Source: Pegoplata infirma (taxonomy: Eukaryota; Arthropoda; Insecta; Diptera; Anthomyiidae). From it: a stretch of 64,000 nucleotides of DNA. The stretch is from assembly GCA_963921195.1 (NCBI GenBank), contig OY992539.1, forward strand, positions 158,533,307-158,597,306, written 5' to 3'. Under the pieces are notes generated by a model. That model was not told the origin of the DNA, searched no databases, and was given only the letters and a program-made list of their open reading frames with translations. Positions 11,649 to 26,100 of this stretch are shown in pieces. Position 1 is the first letter of the stretch; the number at the start of each line of letters is the position of its first letter. A program made the translations under genes and the position numbers.

Positions 11649-13504
11649 AAATGAAAAACTTAGTTAGGAAACTAACCTCAAACGATACTGTACGCAGACT
11701 TTTGCTTCGGGTTTTAAAGGAATGATTTTGTTTTTTTGCTTGGTTGCTGTTAACCGCGGACTATTTAAAATTGGCTTTTTGTTATTTTAATAGTCTGAAG
11801 TATACAAAATAATATATCATTAGCTTTGGTTAAAAAAATCTATCGATTAACGTATTTTTTTGGTGGTTTTTGTAAGGCAAAGCCTGTGTACGCAGACTTA
11901 TGCTTCTGAGTGTATATGCATTTATGCAAAGTTTTTTTTTCATTTTTATGAGAAACCCATTATTTAAGGTTTTTTGGAGACCCTCATTTTTAAATTACTA
12001 TAACTCGGTAAATAATGATCCGATTTTGACTCTATAAAAACTAGAATGCATAAGTATATTAGCTTTATCATGACAGAAAAAAATTAAGACTATCGGACTA
12101 GTATTAACAGATATTTATGCATTCATATCAAAAATATTTTCGGGTTACTTGTAATAACTTGAAATGGCTATATCAAGGTTACCATTATATCGATTTCAAA
12201 TGCCTTTGCACGAATTTAAATCTTTTTCAATAAAGTTTAATTCGAATAAAAGAGATTCCTCGATTTTAAATTTTTAAAAAAAAATATTTTTTCAAAAATG
12301 ATAAACTTGTAATTTTTCGTAGTCTGGAGACCTTTTACTTTCAACGGCTGTATCTCTGCAACTATTGCTCCGATTTTGTCAAAACAACAAAAAAATAAAA
12401 GATTGAGACTTTATCTTTCCTCTGGAACCAAATGTGAGACAATCGGGCTGGTACTTACAGAGATATATGCATTTATGCAAAGTTTTTTTTTCATTTTTAT
12501 GAGAAACCCATTATTTAAGGTTTTTTGGAGACCCTCATTTTTAAATTGCTATAACTCGGTAAATAATGATCCGATTTTGACTCTATAAAAACTAGAAGGC
12601 ATAAGTATATTAGCTTTATCATGACAGAAAAAAATTAAGACTATCGGACTAGTATTAACAGATATTTATGCATTCATATCAAACATATTTTCGGGTTACT
12701 TGTAATAACCTGAAATGGCTATATCAAGGTTACCATTATATCGATTTCAAATGCCTTTGCACGAATTTAAATCTTTTTCAATAAAGTTTAAATAGAATAA
12801 AAGAGATTGCTCGATTTTAAATTTTTAAAAAAAAATATTTTTTCAAAAATGATAAACTTCTAATTTTTCGTAGTCTGGAGACCTTTTACTTTCAACGGCT
12901 GTATCTCTGCAACTATTGCTCCGATTTTGTCAAAATAACAAAAAAATAAAAGATTGAGACTTTGTCTTTCCTCTGGAACCAAATGTGAGACAATCGGGCT
13001 GGGACTTACAGAGATATATGCATTTATGCAAAGTTTTTTTTTCATTTTTATGAGAAACCCATTATTTAAGGTTTTTTGGAGACCCTCATTTTTAAATTGC
13101 TATAACTCGGTAAATAATGATCCGATTTTAACTCTATAAAAACTAGAAGGCATAAGTATATTAGCTTTATCATGACAGAAAAAAATTAAGACTATCGGAC
13201 TAGTATTAACAGATATTTATGCATTCATATCAAAAATATTTTCGGGTTACTTGTAATAACTTGAAATGGCTATATCAAGGTTACCATTATATCGATTTCA
13301 AATGCCTTTGCACGAATTTAAATCTTTTTCAATAAAGTTTAAATAGAATAAAAGAGATTGCTCGCTTTTAAATTTTTAAAAAAATTTATTTTTTCAAAAA
13401 TGATAAACTTGTAATTTTTCGTAGTCTGGAGACCTTTTACTTTCAACGGCTGTATCTCTGCAACTATTGCTCCGATTTTGTCAAAATAACAAAAAAATAA
13501 AAGA

Positions 13505-14055
13505 TTGAGACTTTATCTTTCCTCTGGAACCAAATGTGAGACAATCGGGCTGGTACTTACAGAGATATATGCATTTATGCAAAGTTTTTTTTTCATTTTT
13601 ATGAGAAACCCATTATTTAAGGTTTTTTGGAGACCCTCATTTTTAAATTGCTATAACTCGGTAAATAATGATGCGATTTTGACTCTATAAAAACTAGAAT
13701 GCATAAGTATATTAGCTTTATCATGACAGAAAAAATTTAAGACTATCAGACTAGTATTAACAGATATTTATGCATTCATATCAAAAATATTTTCGGGTTA
13801 CTTGTAATAACTTGAAATGGCTAGATCAAGGTTACCATTCTATCGTTTTCTAATGCCTTTGCACGAATTTAAATCTTTTTCAATAAAGTTTAAATAGAAT
13901 AAAAGAGATTGCTCGATTTTAAATTTTTAAAAAAATTTATTTTTTCAAAAATGATAAACTTGTAATTTTTCGTAGTCTGGAGACCTTTTACTTTCAACGG
14001 CTGTATCTCTGCAACTATTGCTCCGATTTTGTCAAAATAACAAAAAAATAAAAGA
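13505..14055 (+). repeat. Reference satellite monomer, 551 bp, three internal modules
   Basis: Three anchor sites divide the monomer. They are CTATAACTCGG (13651), CTAGATCAAGG (13821; CTATATCAAGG in most copies) and CTGTATCTCTGC (14001). The next CTATAACTCGG is at 14202, giving spacings of 170, 180 and 201 bp. After each anchor, CGATTT starts exactly 23 bases downstream in the usual monomer. Two modules also share a later block, GACTATCGGACTAG versus GACAATCGGGCTGG, about 92 bp after the anchor and followed by ACAGAtATtTATGCATT-like text. This constant internal geometry indicates descent from a single repeat of about 184 bp. Confidence 0.8.
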
Positions 14056-17000
14056 TTGAGACTTTATCTTTCCTCTGGAACCAAATGTGAGACAATCGGG
14101 CTGGTACTTACAGAGATATATGCATTTATGCAAAGTTTTTTTTTCATTTTTATGAGAAACCCATTATTTAAGGTTTTTTGGAGACCCTCATTTTTAAATT
14201 ACTATAACTCGGTAAATAATGATCCGATTTTGACTCTATAAAAACTAGAATGCATAAGTATTTCAGCTTTATCATGACAGAAAAAAATTAAGACTATCAG
14301 ACTAGTATTAACAGATATTTATGCATTCATATCAAAAATATTTTCGGGTTACTTGTAATAATTTGAAATGGCTATATCAAGGTTACCATTATATCGATTT
14401 CAAATGCCTTTGCACGAATTTAAATCTTTTTGAATAAAGTTTAATTCGAATAAAAGAGATTGCTCGATTTTAAATTTAAAAAAAAAAAATATTTTTTCAA
14501 AAATGATAAACTTGTAATTTTTCGTAGTCTGGAGACCTTTTACTTTCAACTGCTGTATCTCTGCAACTATTGCTCCGATTTTGTCAAAATAACAAAAAAA
14601 TAAAAGATTGAGACTTTATCTTTCCTCTGGAACCAAATGTGAGACAATCGGGCTGGTACTTACAGAGATATATGCATTTATGCAAAGTTTTTTTTTTCAT
14701 TTTTATGAGAAACCCATTATTTAAGGTTTTTTGGAGACCCTCATTTTTAAATTGCTATAACTCGGTAAATAATGATCCGATTTTGACTCTATAAAAACTA
14801 GAAGGCATAAGTATATTAGCTTTATCATGACAGAAAAAAATTAAGACTATCGGACTAGTATTAACAGATATTTATGCATTCATATCAAAAATATTTTCGG
14901 GTTACTTGTAATAACCTGAAATGGCTATATCAAGGTTACCATTATATCGATTTCAAATGCCTTTGCACGAATTTAATTCTTTTTAATAAAGTTTAAATAG
15001 AATAAAAGAGATTGCTCGATTTTAAATTTTTAAAAAAAAATATTTTTTCAAAAATGATAAACTTCTAATTTTTCGTAGTCTGGAGACCTTTTACTTTCAA
15101 CGGCTGTATCTCTGCAACTATTGCTCCGATTTTGTCAAAATAACAAAAAAATAAAAGATTGAGACTTTGTCTTTCCTCTGGAACCAAATGTGAGACAATC
15201 GGGCTGGTACTTACAGAGATATATGCATTTATGCAAAGTTTTTTTTTCATTTTTATGAGAAACCCATTATTTAAGGTTTTTTGGAGACCCTCATTTTTAA
15301 ATTGCTATAACTCGGTAAATAATGATGCGATTTTGACTCTATAAAAACTAGAATGCATAAGTATATTAGCTTTATCATGACAGAAAAAATTTAAGACTAT
15401 CGGACTAGTATTAACAGATATTTATGCATTCATATCAAAAATATTTTCGGGTTACTTGTAATAACCTGAAATGGCTATATCAAGGTTACCATTATATCGA
15501 TTTCAAATGCCTTTGCACGAATTTAAATCTTTTTCAATAAAGTTTAAATAGAATAAAAGAGATTGCTCGATTTTAAATTTTTAAAAAAAAATATTTTTTC
15601 AAAAATGATAAACTTCTAATTTTTCGTAGTCTGGAGACCTTTTACTTTCAACGGCTGTATCTCTGCAACTATTGCTCCGATTTTGTCAAAATAACAAAAA
15701 AATAAAAGATTGAGACTTTGTCTTTCCTCTGGAACCAAATGTGAGACAATCGGGCTGGTACTTACAGAGATATATGCATTTATGCAAAGTTTTTTTTTCA
15801 TTTTTATGAGAAACCCATTATTTAAGGTTTTTTGGAGACCCTCATTTTTAAATTGCTATAACTCGGTAAATAATGATCCGATTTTGACTCTATAAAAACT
15901 AGAAGGCATAAGTATATTAGCTTTATCATGACAGAAAAAAATTAAGACTATCGGACTAGTATTAACAGATATTTATGCATTCATATCAAAAATATTTTCG
16001 GGTTACTTGTAATAACTTGAAATGGCTATATCAAGGTTACCATTATATCGATTTCAAATGCCTTTGCACGAATTTAAATCTTTTTCAATAAAGTTTAAAT
16101 AGAATAAAAGAGATTGCTCGATTTTAAATTTTTAAAAAAAATTATTTTTTCAAAAATTATAAACTTGTAATTTTTCGTAGTCTGGAGACCTTTTACTTTC
16201 AACGGCTGTATCTCTGCAACTATTGCTCCGATTTTGTCAAAATAACAAAAAAATAAAAGATTGAGACTTTATCTTTCCTCTGGAACCAAATGTGAGACAA
16301 TCGGGCTGGTACTTACAGAGATATATGCATTTATGCAAAGTTTTTTTTTCATTTTTATGAGAAACCCATTATTTAAGGTTTTTTGGAGACCCTCATTTTT
16401 AAATTGCTATAACTCGGTAAATAATGATGCGATTTTGACTCTATCAAAACTAGAATGCATAAGTATATTAGCTTTATCATGACAGAAAAAAATTTAAGAC
16501 TATCAGACTAGTATTAACAGATATTTATGCATTCATATCAAAAATATTTTCGGGTTACTTGTAATAACTTGAAATGGCTATATCAAGGTTACCATTCTAT
16601 CGTTTTCTAATGCCTTTGCGCGAATTCAAATCTTTTTCAATAAAGTTTAAATAGAATAAAAGAGATTGCTCGATTTTAAATTTTTAAAAAAAAATATTTT
16701 TTCAAAAATGATAAACTTGTAATTTTTCGTAGTCTGGAGACCTTTTACTTTCAACGGCTGTATCTCTGCAACTATTGCTCCGATTTTGTCAAAATAACAA
16801 AAAAATAAAAGATTGAGACTTTATCTTTCCTCTGGAACCAAATGTGAGACAATCGGGCTGGTACTTACAGAGATATATGCATTTATGCAAAGTTTTTTTT
16901 TTCATTTTTATGAGAAACCCATTATTTAAGGGTTTTTGGAGACCCTCATTTTTAAATTGCTATAACTCGGTAAATAATGATCCGATTTTGACTCTATAAA

Positions 17001-20000
17001 AACTAGAAGGCATAAGTATATTAGCTTTATCATGACAGAAAAAAATTAAGACTATCGGACTAGTATTAACAGATATTTATGCATTCATATCAAAAATATT
17101 TTCGGGTTACTTGTAATAACTTGAAATGGCTATATCAAGGTTACCATTATTTCGATTTCAAATGCCTTTGCACGAATTTAAATCTTTTTCAATAAAGTTT
17201 AAAAAGAATAAAAGAGATTGCTCGATTTTAAATTTTTAAAAAAATTTATTTTTTCAAAAATGATAAACTTGTAATTTTTCGTAGTCTGGAGACCTTTTAC
17301 TTTCAACGGCTGTATCTCTGCAACTATTGCTCCGATTTTGTCAAAATAACTAAAAAATAAAAGATTGAGACTTTATCTTTCCTCTGGAACCAAATGTGAG
17401 ACAATCGGGCTGGTACTTACAGAGATATATGCATTTATGCAAAGTTTTTTTTTTCATTTTTATGAGAAACCCATTATTTAAGGTTTTTTGGAGACCCTCA
17501 TTTTTAAATTACTATAACTCGGTAAATAATGATCCGATTTTGACTCTATAAAAACTAGAATGCATAAGTATATTAGCTTTATCATGACAGAAAAAAATTA
17601 AAACTATCGGACTAGTATTAACAGATATTTATGCATTCATATCAAAAATATTTTCGGGTTACTTGTAATAATTTGAAATGGCTATATCAAGGTTACCATT
17701 ATATCGATTTCAAATGCCTTTGCACGAATTTAAATCTTTTTCAATTATGTTTAATTCGAATAAAAGAGATTGCTCGATTTTAAATTTTTAAAAAAAATTA
17801 TTTTTTCAAAAATGATAAACTTGTAATTTTTCGTAGTCTGGAGACCTTTTACTTTCAACGGCTGTATCTCTGCAACTATTGCTCCGATTTTGTCAAAACA
17901 ACAAAAAAATAAAAGATTGAGACTTTATCTTTCCTCTGGAACCAAATGTGAGACAATCGGGCTGGTACTTACAGAGATATATGCATTTATGCAAAGTTTT
18001 TTTTTCATTTTTATGAGAAACCCATTATTTAAGGTTTTTTGGAGACCCTCACTTTTAAATTGCTATAACTCGGTAAATAATGATGCGATTTTGACTCTAT
18101 AAAAACTAGAATGCATAAGTATATTAGCTTTATCATGACAGAAAAAATTTAAGACTATCAGACTAGTATTAACAGATATTTATGCATTCATATCAAAAAT
18201 ATTTTCGGGTTACTTGTAATAACTTGAAATGGCTATATCAAGGTTACCATTCTATCGTTTTCTAATGCCTTTGCACGAATTTAAATCTTTTTCAATAAAG
18301 TTTAAATAGAATAAAAGAGATTGCTCGATTTTAAATTTTAAAAAAAATTTATTTTTTCAAAAATGATAAACTTGTAATTTTTAGTAGTCTGGAGACCTTT
18401 TACTTTCAACGGCTGTATCTCTGCAACTATTGCTCCGATTTTGTCAAAATAACAAAAAAATAAAAGATTGAGACTTTATCTTTCCTCTGGAACCAAATGT
18501 GAGACAATCGGGCTGGTACTTACAGAGATATATGCATTTATGCAAAGTTTTTTTTTTTCATTTTTATGAGAAACCCATTATTTAAGGTTTTTTGGAGACC
18601 CTCATTTTTAAATTACTATAACTCGGTAAATAATGATCCGATTTTGACTCTATAAAAACTAGAATGCATAAGTATATTAGCTTTATCATGACAGAAAAAA
18701 ATTAAGACTATCGGACTAGTATTAACAGATATTTATGCATTCATATCAAAAATATTTTCGGGTTACTTGTAATAACTTGAAATGGCTATATCAAGGTTAC
18801 CATTATATCGATTTCAAATGCCTTTGCACGAATTTAAATCTTTTTCAATAAAGTTTAATTCGAATAAAAGAGATTGCTCGATTTTAAATTTTTAAAAAAA
18901 ATTATTTTTTCAAAAATGATAAACTTGTAATTTTTCGTAGGCTGGAGACCTTTTGCTTTCAACGGCTGTATCTCTGCAACTATTGCTCCGATTTTGTCAA
19001 AATAACAAAAAAATAAAAGATTGAGACTTTATCTTTCCTCTGGAACCAAATGTGAGACAATCGGGCTGGTACTTACAGAGATATATGCATTTATGCAAAG
19101 TTTTTTTTTTCATTTTTATGAGAAACCCATTATTTAAGGTTTTTTGGAGACCCTCATTTTTAAATTGCTATAACTCGGTAAATAATGACCCGATTTTGAC
19201 TCTATAAAAACTAGAAGGCACAAGTATATTAGCTTTATCATGACAGAAAAAAATTAAGACTATCGGACTAGTATTAACAGATATTTATGCATTCATATCA
19301 AAAATATTTTCGGGTTACTTGTAATAACTTGAAATGGCTATATCAAGGTTACCATTATATCGATTTCAAATGCCTTTGCACGAATTTAAATCTTTTTCAA
19401 TAAAGTTTAAATAGAATAAAAGAGATTGCTCGATTTTAAATTTTTAAAAAAAAATATTTTTTCAAAAATGATAAACTTGTAATTTTTCGTAGTCTGGAGA
19501 CCTTTTACTTTCAACGGCTGTATCTCTGCAACTATTGCTCCGATTTTGTCAAAATAACAAAAAAATAAAAGATTGAGACTTTATCTTTCCTCTGGAACCA
19601 AATGTGAGATAATCGGGCTGGTACTTACAGAGATATATGCATTTATGCAAAGTTTTTTTTTTCATTTTTATGAGAAACCCATTATTTAAGGTTTTTTGGA
19701 GACCCTCATTTTTAAATTGCTATAACTCGGTAAATAATGATGCGATTTTGACTCTATAAAAACTAGAATGCATAAGTATATTAGCTTTATCATGACAGAA
19801 AAAATTTAAGACTATCAGACTAGTATTAACAGATATTTATGCATTCATATCAAAAATATTTTCGGGTTACTTGTAATAACTTGAAATGGCGATATCAAGG
19901 TTACCATTCTATCGTTTTCTAATGCCTTTGCACGAATTTAAATCTTTTTCAATAAAGTTTAAATAGAATAAAAGAGATTGCTCGATTTTAAATTTTTAAA

Positions 20001-20159
20001 AAAATTTATTTTTTCAAAAATGATAAACTTTTAATTTTTCGTAGTCTGGAGACCTTTTACTTTCAACGGCTGTATCTCTGCAACTATTGCTCCGATTTTG
20101 TCAAAATAACAAAAAAATAAAAGATTGAGACTTTATCTTTCCTCTGGAACCAAATGTGA

Positions 20160-20176
20160 GACAATCGGATTAACAG
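20160..20176 (+). other. Deletion junction between homologous modules
   Basis: The monomer reads GACAATCGG and then ATTAACAGATATTTATGC. It jumps from the third module's GACAATCGGGCTGG block into the first module's GACTATCGGACTAGTATTAACAG block. About 200 bp is lost. The join falls at or beside the shared ATCGG, as expected for recombination or slippage between the diverged internal modules. Confidence 0.8.
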
Positions 20177-23100
20177 ATATTTATGCATTCATATCAAAAA
20201 TATTTTCGGGTTACTTGTAATAACTTGAAATGGCTATATCAAGGTTACCATTATATCGATTTCAAATGCCTTTGCACGAATTTAAATCTTTTTCAATAAA
20301 GTTTAAATAGAATAAAAGAGATTGCTCGATTTTAAATTTTTAAAAAAATTTATTTTTTCAAAAATGATAAACTTGTAATTTTTCGTAGTCTGGAGACCTT
20401 TTACTTTCAACGGCTGTATCTCTGCAACTATTGCTCCGATTTTGTCACAATAACAAAAAAATAAAAGATTGAGACTTTATCTTTCCTCTGGAACCAAATG
20501 TGAGACAATCGGGCTGGTATTTACAGAGATATATGCATTTATGCAAAGTTTTTTTTTTCATTTTTATGAGAAACCCATTATTTAAGGTTTTTTGGAGACC
20601 CTCATTTTTAAATTGCTATAACTCGGTAAATAATGATCCGATTTTGACTCTATAAAAACTAGAATACATAAGTATATTAGCTTTATCATGACAGAAAAAA
20701 ATTAAGACTATCGGACTAGTATTAACAGATATTTATGCATTCATATCAAAAATATTTTCGGGTTACTTGTAATAACTTGAAATGGCTATATCAAGGTTAC
20801 CATTATATCGATTTCAAATGCCTTTGCACGAATTTAAATCTTTTTCAATAAAGTTTAATTCGAATAAAAGAGATTGCTCGATTTTAAATTTTTAAAAAAA
20901 ATTATTTTTTCAAAAATGATAAACTTGTAATTTTTCTTAGTCTGGAGACCTTTTATTTTCAACGGCTGTATCTCTGCAACTATTGCTCCGATTTTGTCAA
21001 AATAACAAAAAAATAAAAGATTGAGACTTTATCGTTCCTCTGGAACCAAATGTGAGACAATCGGGCTGGTACTTACAGAGATATATGCATTTATGCAAAG
21101 TTTTTTTTTCATTTTTATGAGAAGCCCATTATTTAAGGTTTTTTGGAGACCCTCATTTTTAAATTACTATAACTCGGTAAATAATGATCCGATTTTGACT
21201 CTATAAAAACTAGAATGCATAAGTATATTAGCTTTATCATGACAGAAAAAAATTAAGACTATCGGACTAGTATTAACAGATATTTATGCATTCATATCAA
21301 AAATATTTTCGGGTTACTTGTAATAACTTGAAATGGCTATATCAAGGTTACCATTATATCGATTTCAAATGCCTTTGCACGAATTTAAATCTTTTTCAAT
21401 AAAGTTCAATTCGAATAAAAGAGATTGCTCGATTTTAAATTTTTAAAAAAAATTTTTTTTTCAAAAATGATAAACTTGTAATTTTTCGTAGTCTGGAGAC
21501 CTTTTACTTTCAACGGCTGTATCTCTGCAACTATTGCTCCGATTTTGTCAAAATAACAAAAAAATAAAAGATTGAGACTTTATCTTTCCTCTGGAACCAA
21601 ATGTGAGACAATCGGGCTGGTACTTACAGAGATATATGCATTTATGCAAAGTTTTTTTTTTCATTTTTATGAGAAACCCATTATTTAAGGTTTTTTGGAG
21701 ACCCTCATTTTTAAATTGCTATAACTCGGTAAATAATGATCCGATTTTGACTCTATAAAAACTAGAAGGCATAAGTATATTAGCTTTATCATGACAGAAA
21801 AAAATTAAGACTATCGGACTAGTATTAACAGATATTTATGCATTCATATCAAAAATATTTTCGGGTTACTTGTAATAACTTGAAATGGCTATATCAAGGT
21901 TACCATTTAATCGTTTTCTAATGCCTTTGCGCGAATTTAAATCTTTTTCAATAAAGTTTAAATAGAATAAAAGAGATTGCTCGATTTTAAATTTTTAAAA
22001 AAAAATATTTTTTCAAAAATGATAAACTTGTAATTTTTCGTAGTCTGGAGACCTTTTACTTTCAACGGCTGTATCTCTGCAACTATTTCTCCGATTTTGT
22101 CAAAATAACAAAAAAATAAAAGATTGAGACTTTATCTTTCCTCTGGAACCAAATGTGAGACAATCGGGCTGGTACTTACAGAGATATATGCATTTATGCA
22201 AAGTTTTTTTTTCATTTTTATGAGAAACCCATTATTTAAGGTTTTTTGGAGACCCTCATTTTTAAATTGCTATAACTCGGTAAATAATGATCCGATTTTG
22301 ACTCTATAAAAACTAGAAGGCATAAGTATATTAGCTTTATCATGACAGAAAAAAATTAAGACTATCGGACTAGTATTAACAGATATTTATGCATTCATAT
22401 CAAAAATATTTTCGGGTTACTTGTAATAACTTGAAATGGCTATATCAAGGTTACCATTATTTCGATTTCAAATGCCTTTGCACGAATTTAAATCTTTTTC
22501 AATAAAGTTTAAATAGAATAAAAGAGATTGCTCGATTTTAAGTTTTTAAAAAAATTTATTTTTTCAAAAATGATAAACTTGTAATTTTTCGTAGTCTGGA
22601 GACCTTTTACTTTCAACGGCTGTATCTCTGCAACTATTGCTCCGATTTTGTCAAAATAACAAAAAAATAAAAGATTGAGACTTTATCTTTCCTCTGGAAC
22701 CAAATGTGAGACAATCGGGCTAGTACTTACAGAGATATATGCATTTATGCAAAGTTTTTTTTTCATTTTTATGAGAAACCCATTATTTAAGGTTTTTTGG
22801 AGACCCTCATTTTTAAATTGCTATAACCCGGTAAATAATGATCCGATTTTGACTCTATAAAAACTAGAAGGCATAAGTATATTAGCTTTATCATGACAGA
22901 AAAAAATTAAGACTATCGGACTAGTATTAACAGATATTTATGCATTCATATCAAAAATATTTTCGGGTTACTTGTAATAACTTGAAATGGCTATATCAAG
23001 GTTACCATTATATCGATTTCAAATAAATGCCTTTGCACGAATTTAAATCTTTTTCAATAAAGTTTAAATAGAATAAAAGAGATTGCTCGATTTTAAATTT

Positions 23101-26100
23101 TTAAAAAAAATTATTTTTTCAAAAATGATAAACTTGTAATTTTTCGTAGTCTGGAGATCTTTTACTTTCAACGGCTGTATCTCTGCAACTATTGCTCCGA
23201 TTTTGTCAAAATAACAAAAAAATAAAAGATTGAGACTTTATCTTTCCTCTGGAACCAAATGTGAGACAATCGGGCTGGTACTTACAGAGATATATGCATT
23301 TATGCAAAGTTTTTTTTTCATTTTTATGAGAAACCCATTATTTAAGGTTTTTTGGAGACCCTCATTTTTAAATTGCTATAACTCGGTAAATAATGATGCG
23401 ATTTTGACTCTATAAAAACTAGAATGCATAAGTATATTAGCTTTATCATGACAGAAAAAATTTAAGACTATCAGAGTAGTATTAACAGATATTTATGCAT
23501 TCATATCAAAAATATTTTCGGGTTACTTGTAATAACTTGAAATGGCTATATCAAGGTTACCATGCTATCGTTTTCTAATGCCTTTGCGCGAATTTAAATC
23601 ATTTTCAATAAAGTTTAAATAGAATAAAAGAGATTGCTCGATTTTAAATTTTTAAAAAAAATTATTTTTTCAAAAATGATAAACTTGTAATTTTTCGTAG
23701 TCTGGAGACCTTTTACTTTCAACGGCTGTATCTCTGCAACTATTGCTCCGATTTTGTCAAAATAACAAAAAAATAAAAGATTGAGACTTTATCTTTCCTC
23801 TGGAACCAAATGTGAGACAATCGGGCTGGTACTTACAGAGATATATGCATTTATGCAAAGTTTTTTTTTTTCATTTTTATGAGAAACCCATTATTTAAGG
23901 TTTTTTGGAGACCCTCATTTTTAAATTGCTATAACTCGGTAAATAATGATCCGATTTTGACTCTATAAAAACTAGAAGGCATAAGTATATTAGCTTTATC
24001 ATGACAGAAAAAAATTAAGACTATCGGACTAGTATTAACAGATATTTATGCATTCATATCAAAAATATTTTCGGGTTACTTGTAATAACTTGAAATGGCT
24101 ATATCAAGGTTACCATTATTTCGATTTCAAATGCCTTTGCACGAATTTAAATCTTTTTCAATAAAGTTTAAATAGAATAAAAGAGATTTCTCGATTTTAA
24201 ATTTTTAAAAAAATTATTTTTTCAAAAATGATAAACTTGTAATTTTTCGTAGTCTGGAGACCTTTTACTTTCAACGGCTGTATCTCTGCAACTATTGCTC
24301 CGATTTTGTCAAAATAACAAAAAAATAAAAGATTGAGACTTTATCTTTCCTCTGGAACCAAATGTGAGACAATTGGGCTGGTACTTACAGAGATATATGC
24401 ATTTATGCAAAGTTTTTTTTTTTCATTTTTATGAGAAACACATTATTTAAGGTTTTTTGGAGACCATCATTTTTAAATTGCTATAACTCGGTAACTAATG
24501 ATGCGATTTTGACTCTATAAAAACTTGAATGCATAAGTATATTAGCTTTATCATGACAGAAAAAATTTAAGACTATCAGACTAGTATTAACAGATATTTA
24601 TGCATTCATATCAAAAATATTTTCGGGTTACTTGTAAAAACTTGAAATGGCTATATCAAGGTTACCATTCTATCGTTTTCTAATGCCTTTGCACGAATTT
24701 AAATCTTTTTCAATAAAGTTTAAATAGAATAAAAGAGATTGCTCGATTTTAAATTTTTAAAAAAATTTATTTTTTCAAAAATGATAAACTTGTAATTTTT
24801 CGTAGTCTGGAGACCTTTTACTTTCAACGGCTGTATCTCTGCAACTATTGCTCCGATTTTGTCAAAATAACAAAAAAATAAAAGATTGAGACTTTATCTT
24901 TCCTCTGGAACCAAATGTGAGACAATCGGGCTGGTACTTACAGAGATATATGCATTTATGCAAAGTTTTTTTTTTCATTTTTATGAGAAACCCATTATTT
25001 AAGGTTTTTTGGAGACCCTCATTTTTAAATTGCTATAACTCGGTAAATAATGATGCGATTTTGACTCTATAAAAACTAGAATGCATAAGTATATTAGCTT
25101 TATCATGACAGAAAAAATTTAAGACTATCAGACTAGTATTAACAGATATTTATGCATTCATATCAAAAATATTTTCGGGTTACTTGTAATAACTTGAAAT
25201 GGCTATATCAAGGTTACCATTCTATCGTTTTCTAATGCCTTTGCACGAATTTAAATCTTTTTCAATAAAGTTTAAATAGAATAAAAGAGATTGCTCGATT
25301 TTAAATTTTTAAAAAAATTTATTTTTTCAAAAATGATAAACTTGTAATTTTTCGTAGTCTGAAGACCTTTTACTTTCAACGGCTGTATCTCTGCAACTAT
25401 TGCTCCGATTTTGTCAAAATAACAAAAAAATAAAAGATTGAGACTTTATCTTTCCTCTGGAACCAAATGTGAGACAATCGGGCTGGTACTTACAGATATA
25501 TATGCATTTATGCAAAGTTTTTTTTTTCATTTTTATGAGAAACCCATTATTTAAGGTTTTTTGGAGACCCTCATTTTTAAATTACTATAACTCGGTAAAT
25601 AATGATCCGATTTTGACTCTATAAAAACTAGAATGCATAAGTATATTAGCTTTATCATGACAGAAAAAAATTAAGACTATCGGACTAGTATTAACAGATA
25701 TTTATGCATTCATATCAAAAATATTTTCGGGTTACTTGTAATAACTTGAAATGGCTATATCAAGGTTACCATTATATCGATTTCAAATGCCTTTGCACGA
25801 ATTTAAATCTTTTTCAATAAAGTTTAAATAGAATAAAAGAGATTGCTCGATTTTAAATTTTTAAAAAAAAATATTTCTTCAAAAATGATAAACTTGTAAT
25901 TTTTCGTAGTCTGGAGACCTTTTACTTTCAACGGCTGTATCTCTGCAACTATTGCTCCGATTTTGTCAAAATAACAAAAAAATAAAAGATTGAGACTTTA
26001 TCTTTCCTCTGGAACCAAATGTGAGACAATCGGGGTGGTACTTACAGAGATATATGCATTTATGCAAAGTTTTTTTTTTCATTTTTATGAGAAACCCATT

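Larger units (their letters stand above)
10291..11912. mobile_element. Tc1-like element rearranged as an inverted dimer
   Basis: The terminal repeats begin CACTCAGAAGCATAAGTCTG and match for hundreds of bases. The target duplication is TA (10289-10290, 11913-11914), as for all Tc1/mariner elements. Both arms (about 10291-11027 and 11178-11912) are copies of the same 3' half of a Tc1-type transposon, each reading outward from the middle. The centre of about 150 bp (11028-11177) is present once and encodes, on the minus strand, the region before the arm. The 1622-bp whole is thus two 3' halves joined head to head, with one inverted end replacing the original 5' end. Both transposase copies carry stops and frameshifts. 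Confidence 0.87.

Noticed and set aside
12860..13045. Minus-strand frames in the satellite reading MKKKLCINAYISVS or MKKKTLHKCIYLC
   Set aside because: These are the reverse-strand shadow of the same monomer text and have the same dependence on the poly(T) run.
13505..13690. A 61-codon frame (MRLYLSSGTKCETIG...) repeated in dozens of satellite monomers
   Set aside because: It begins at TTG, not ATG. It exists only when the poly(T) run has a particular length, and is broken by run changes in many neighbouring monomers. Substitutions show no codon pattern. It is a by-product of satellite homogeneity.
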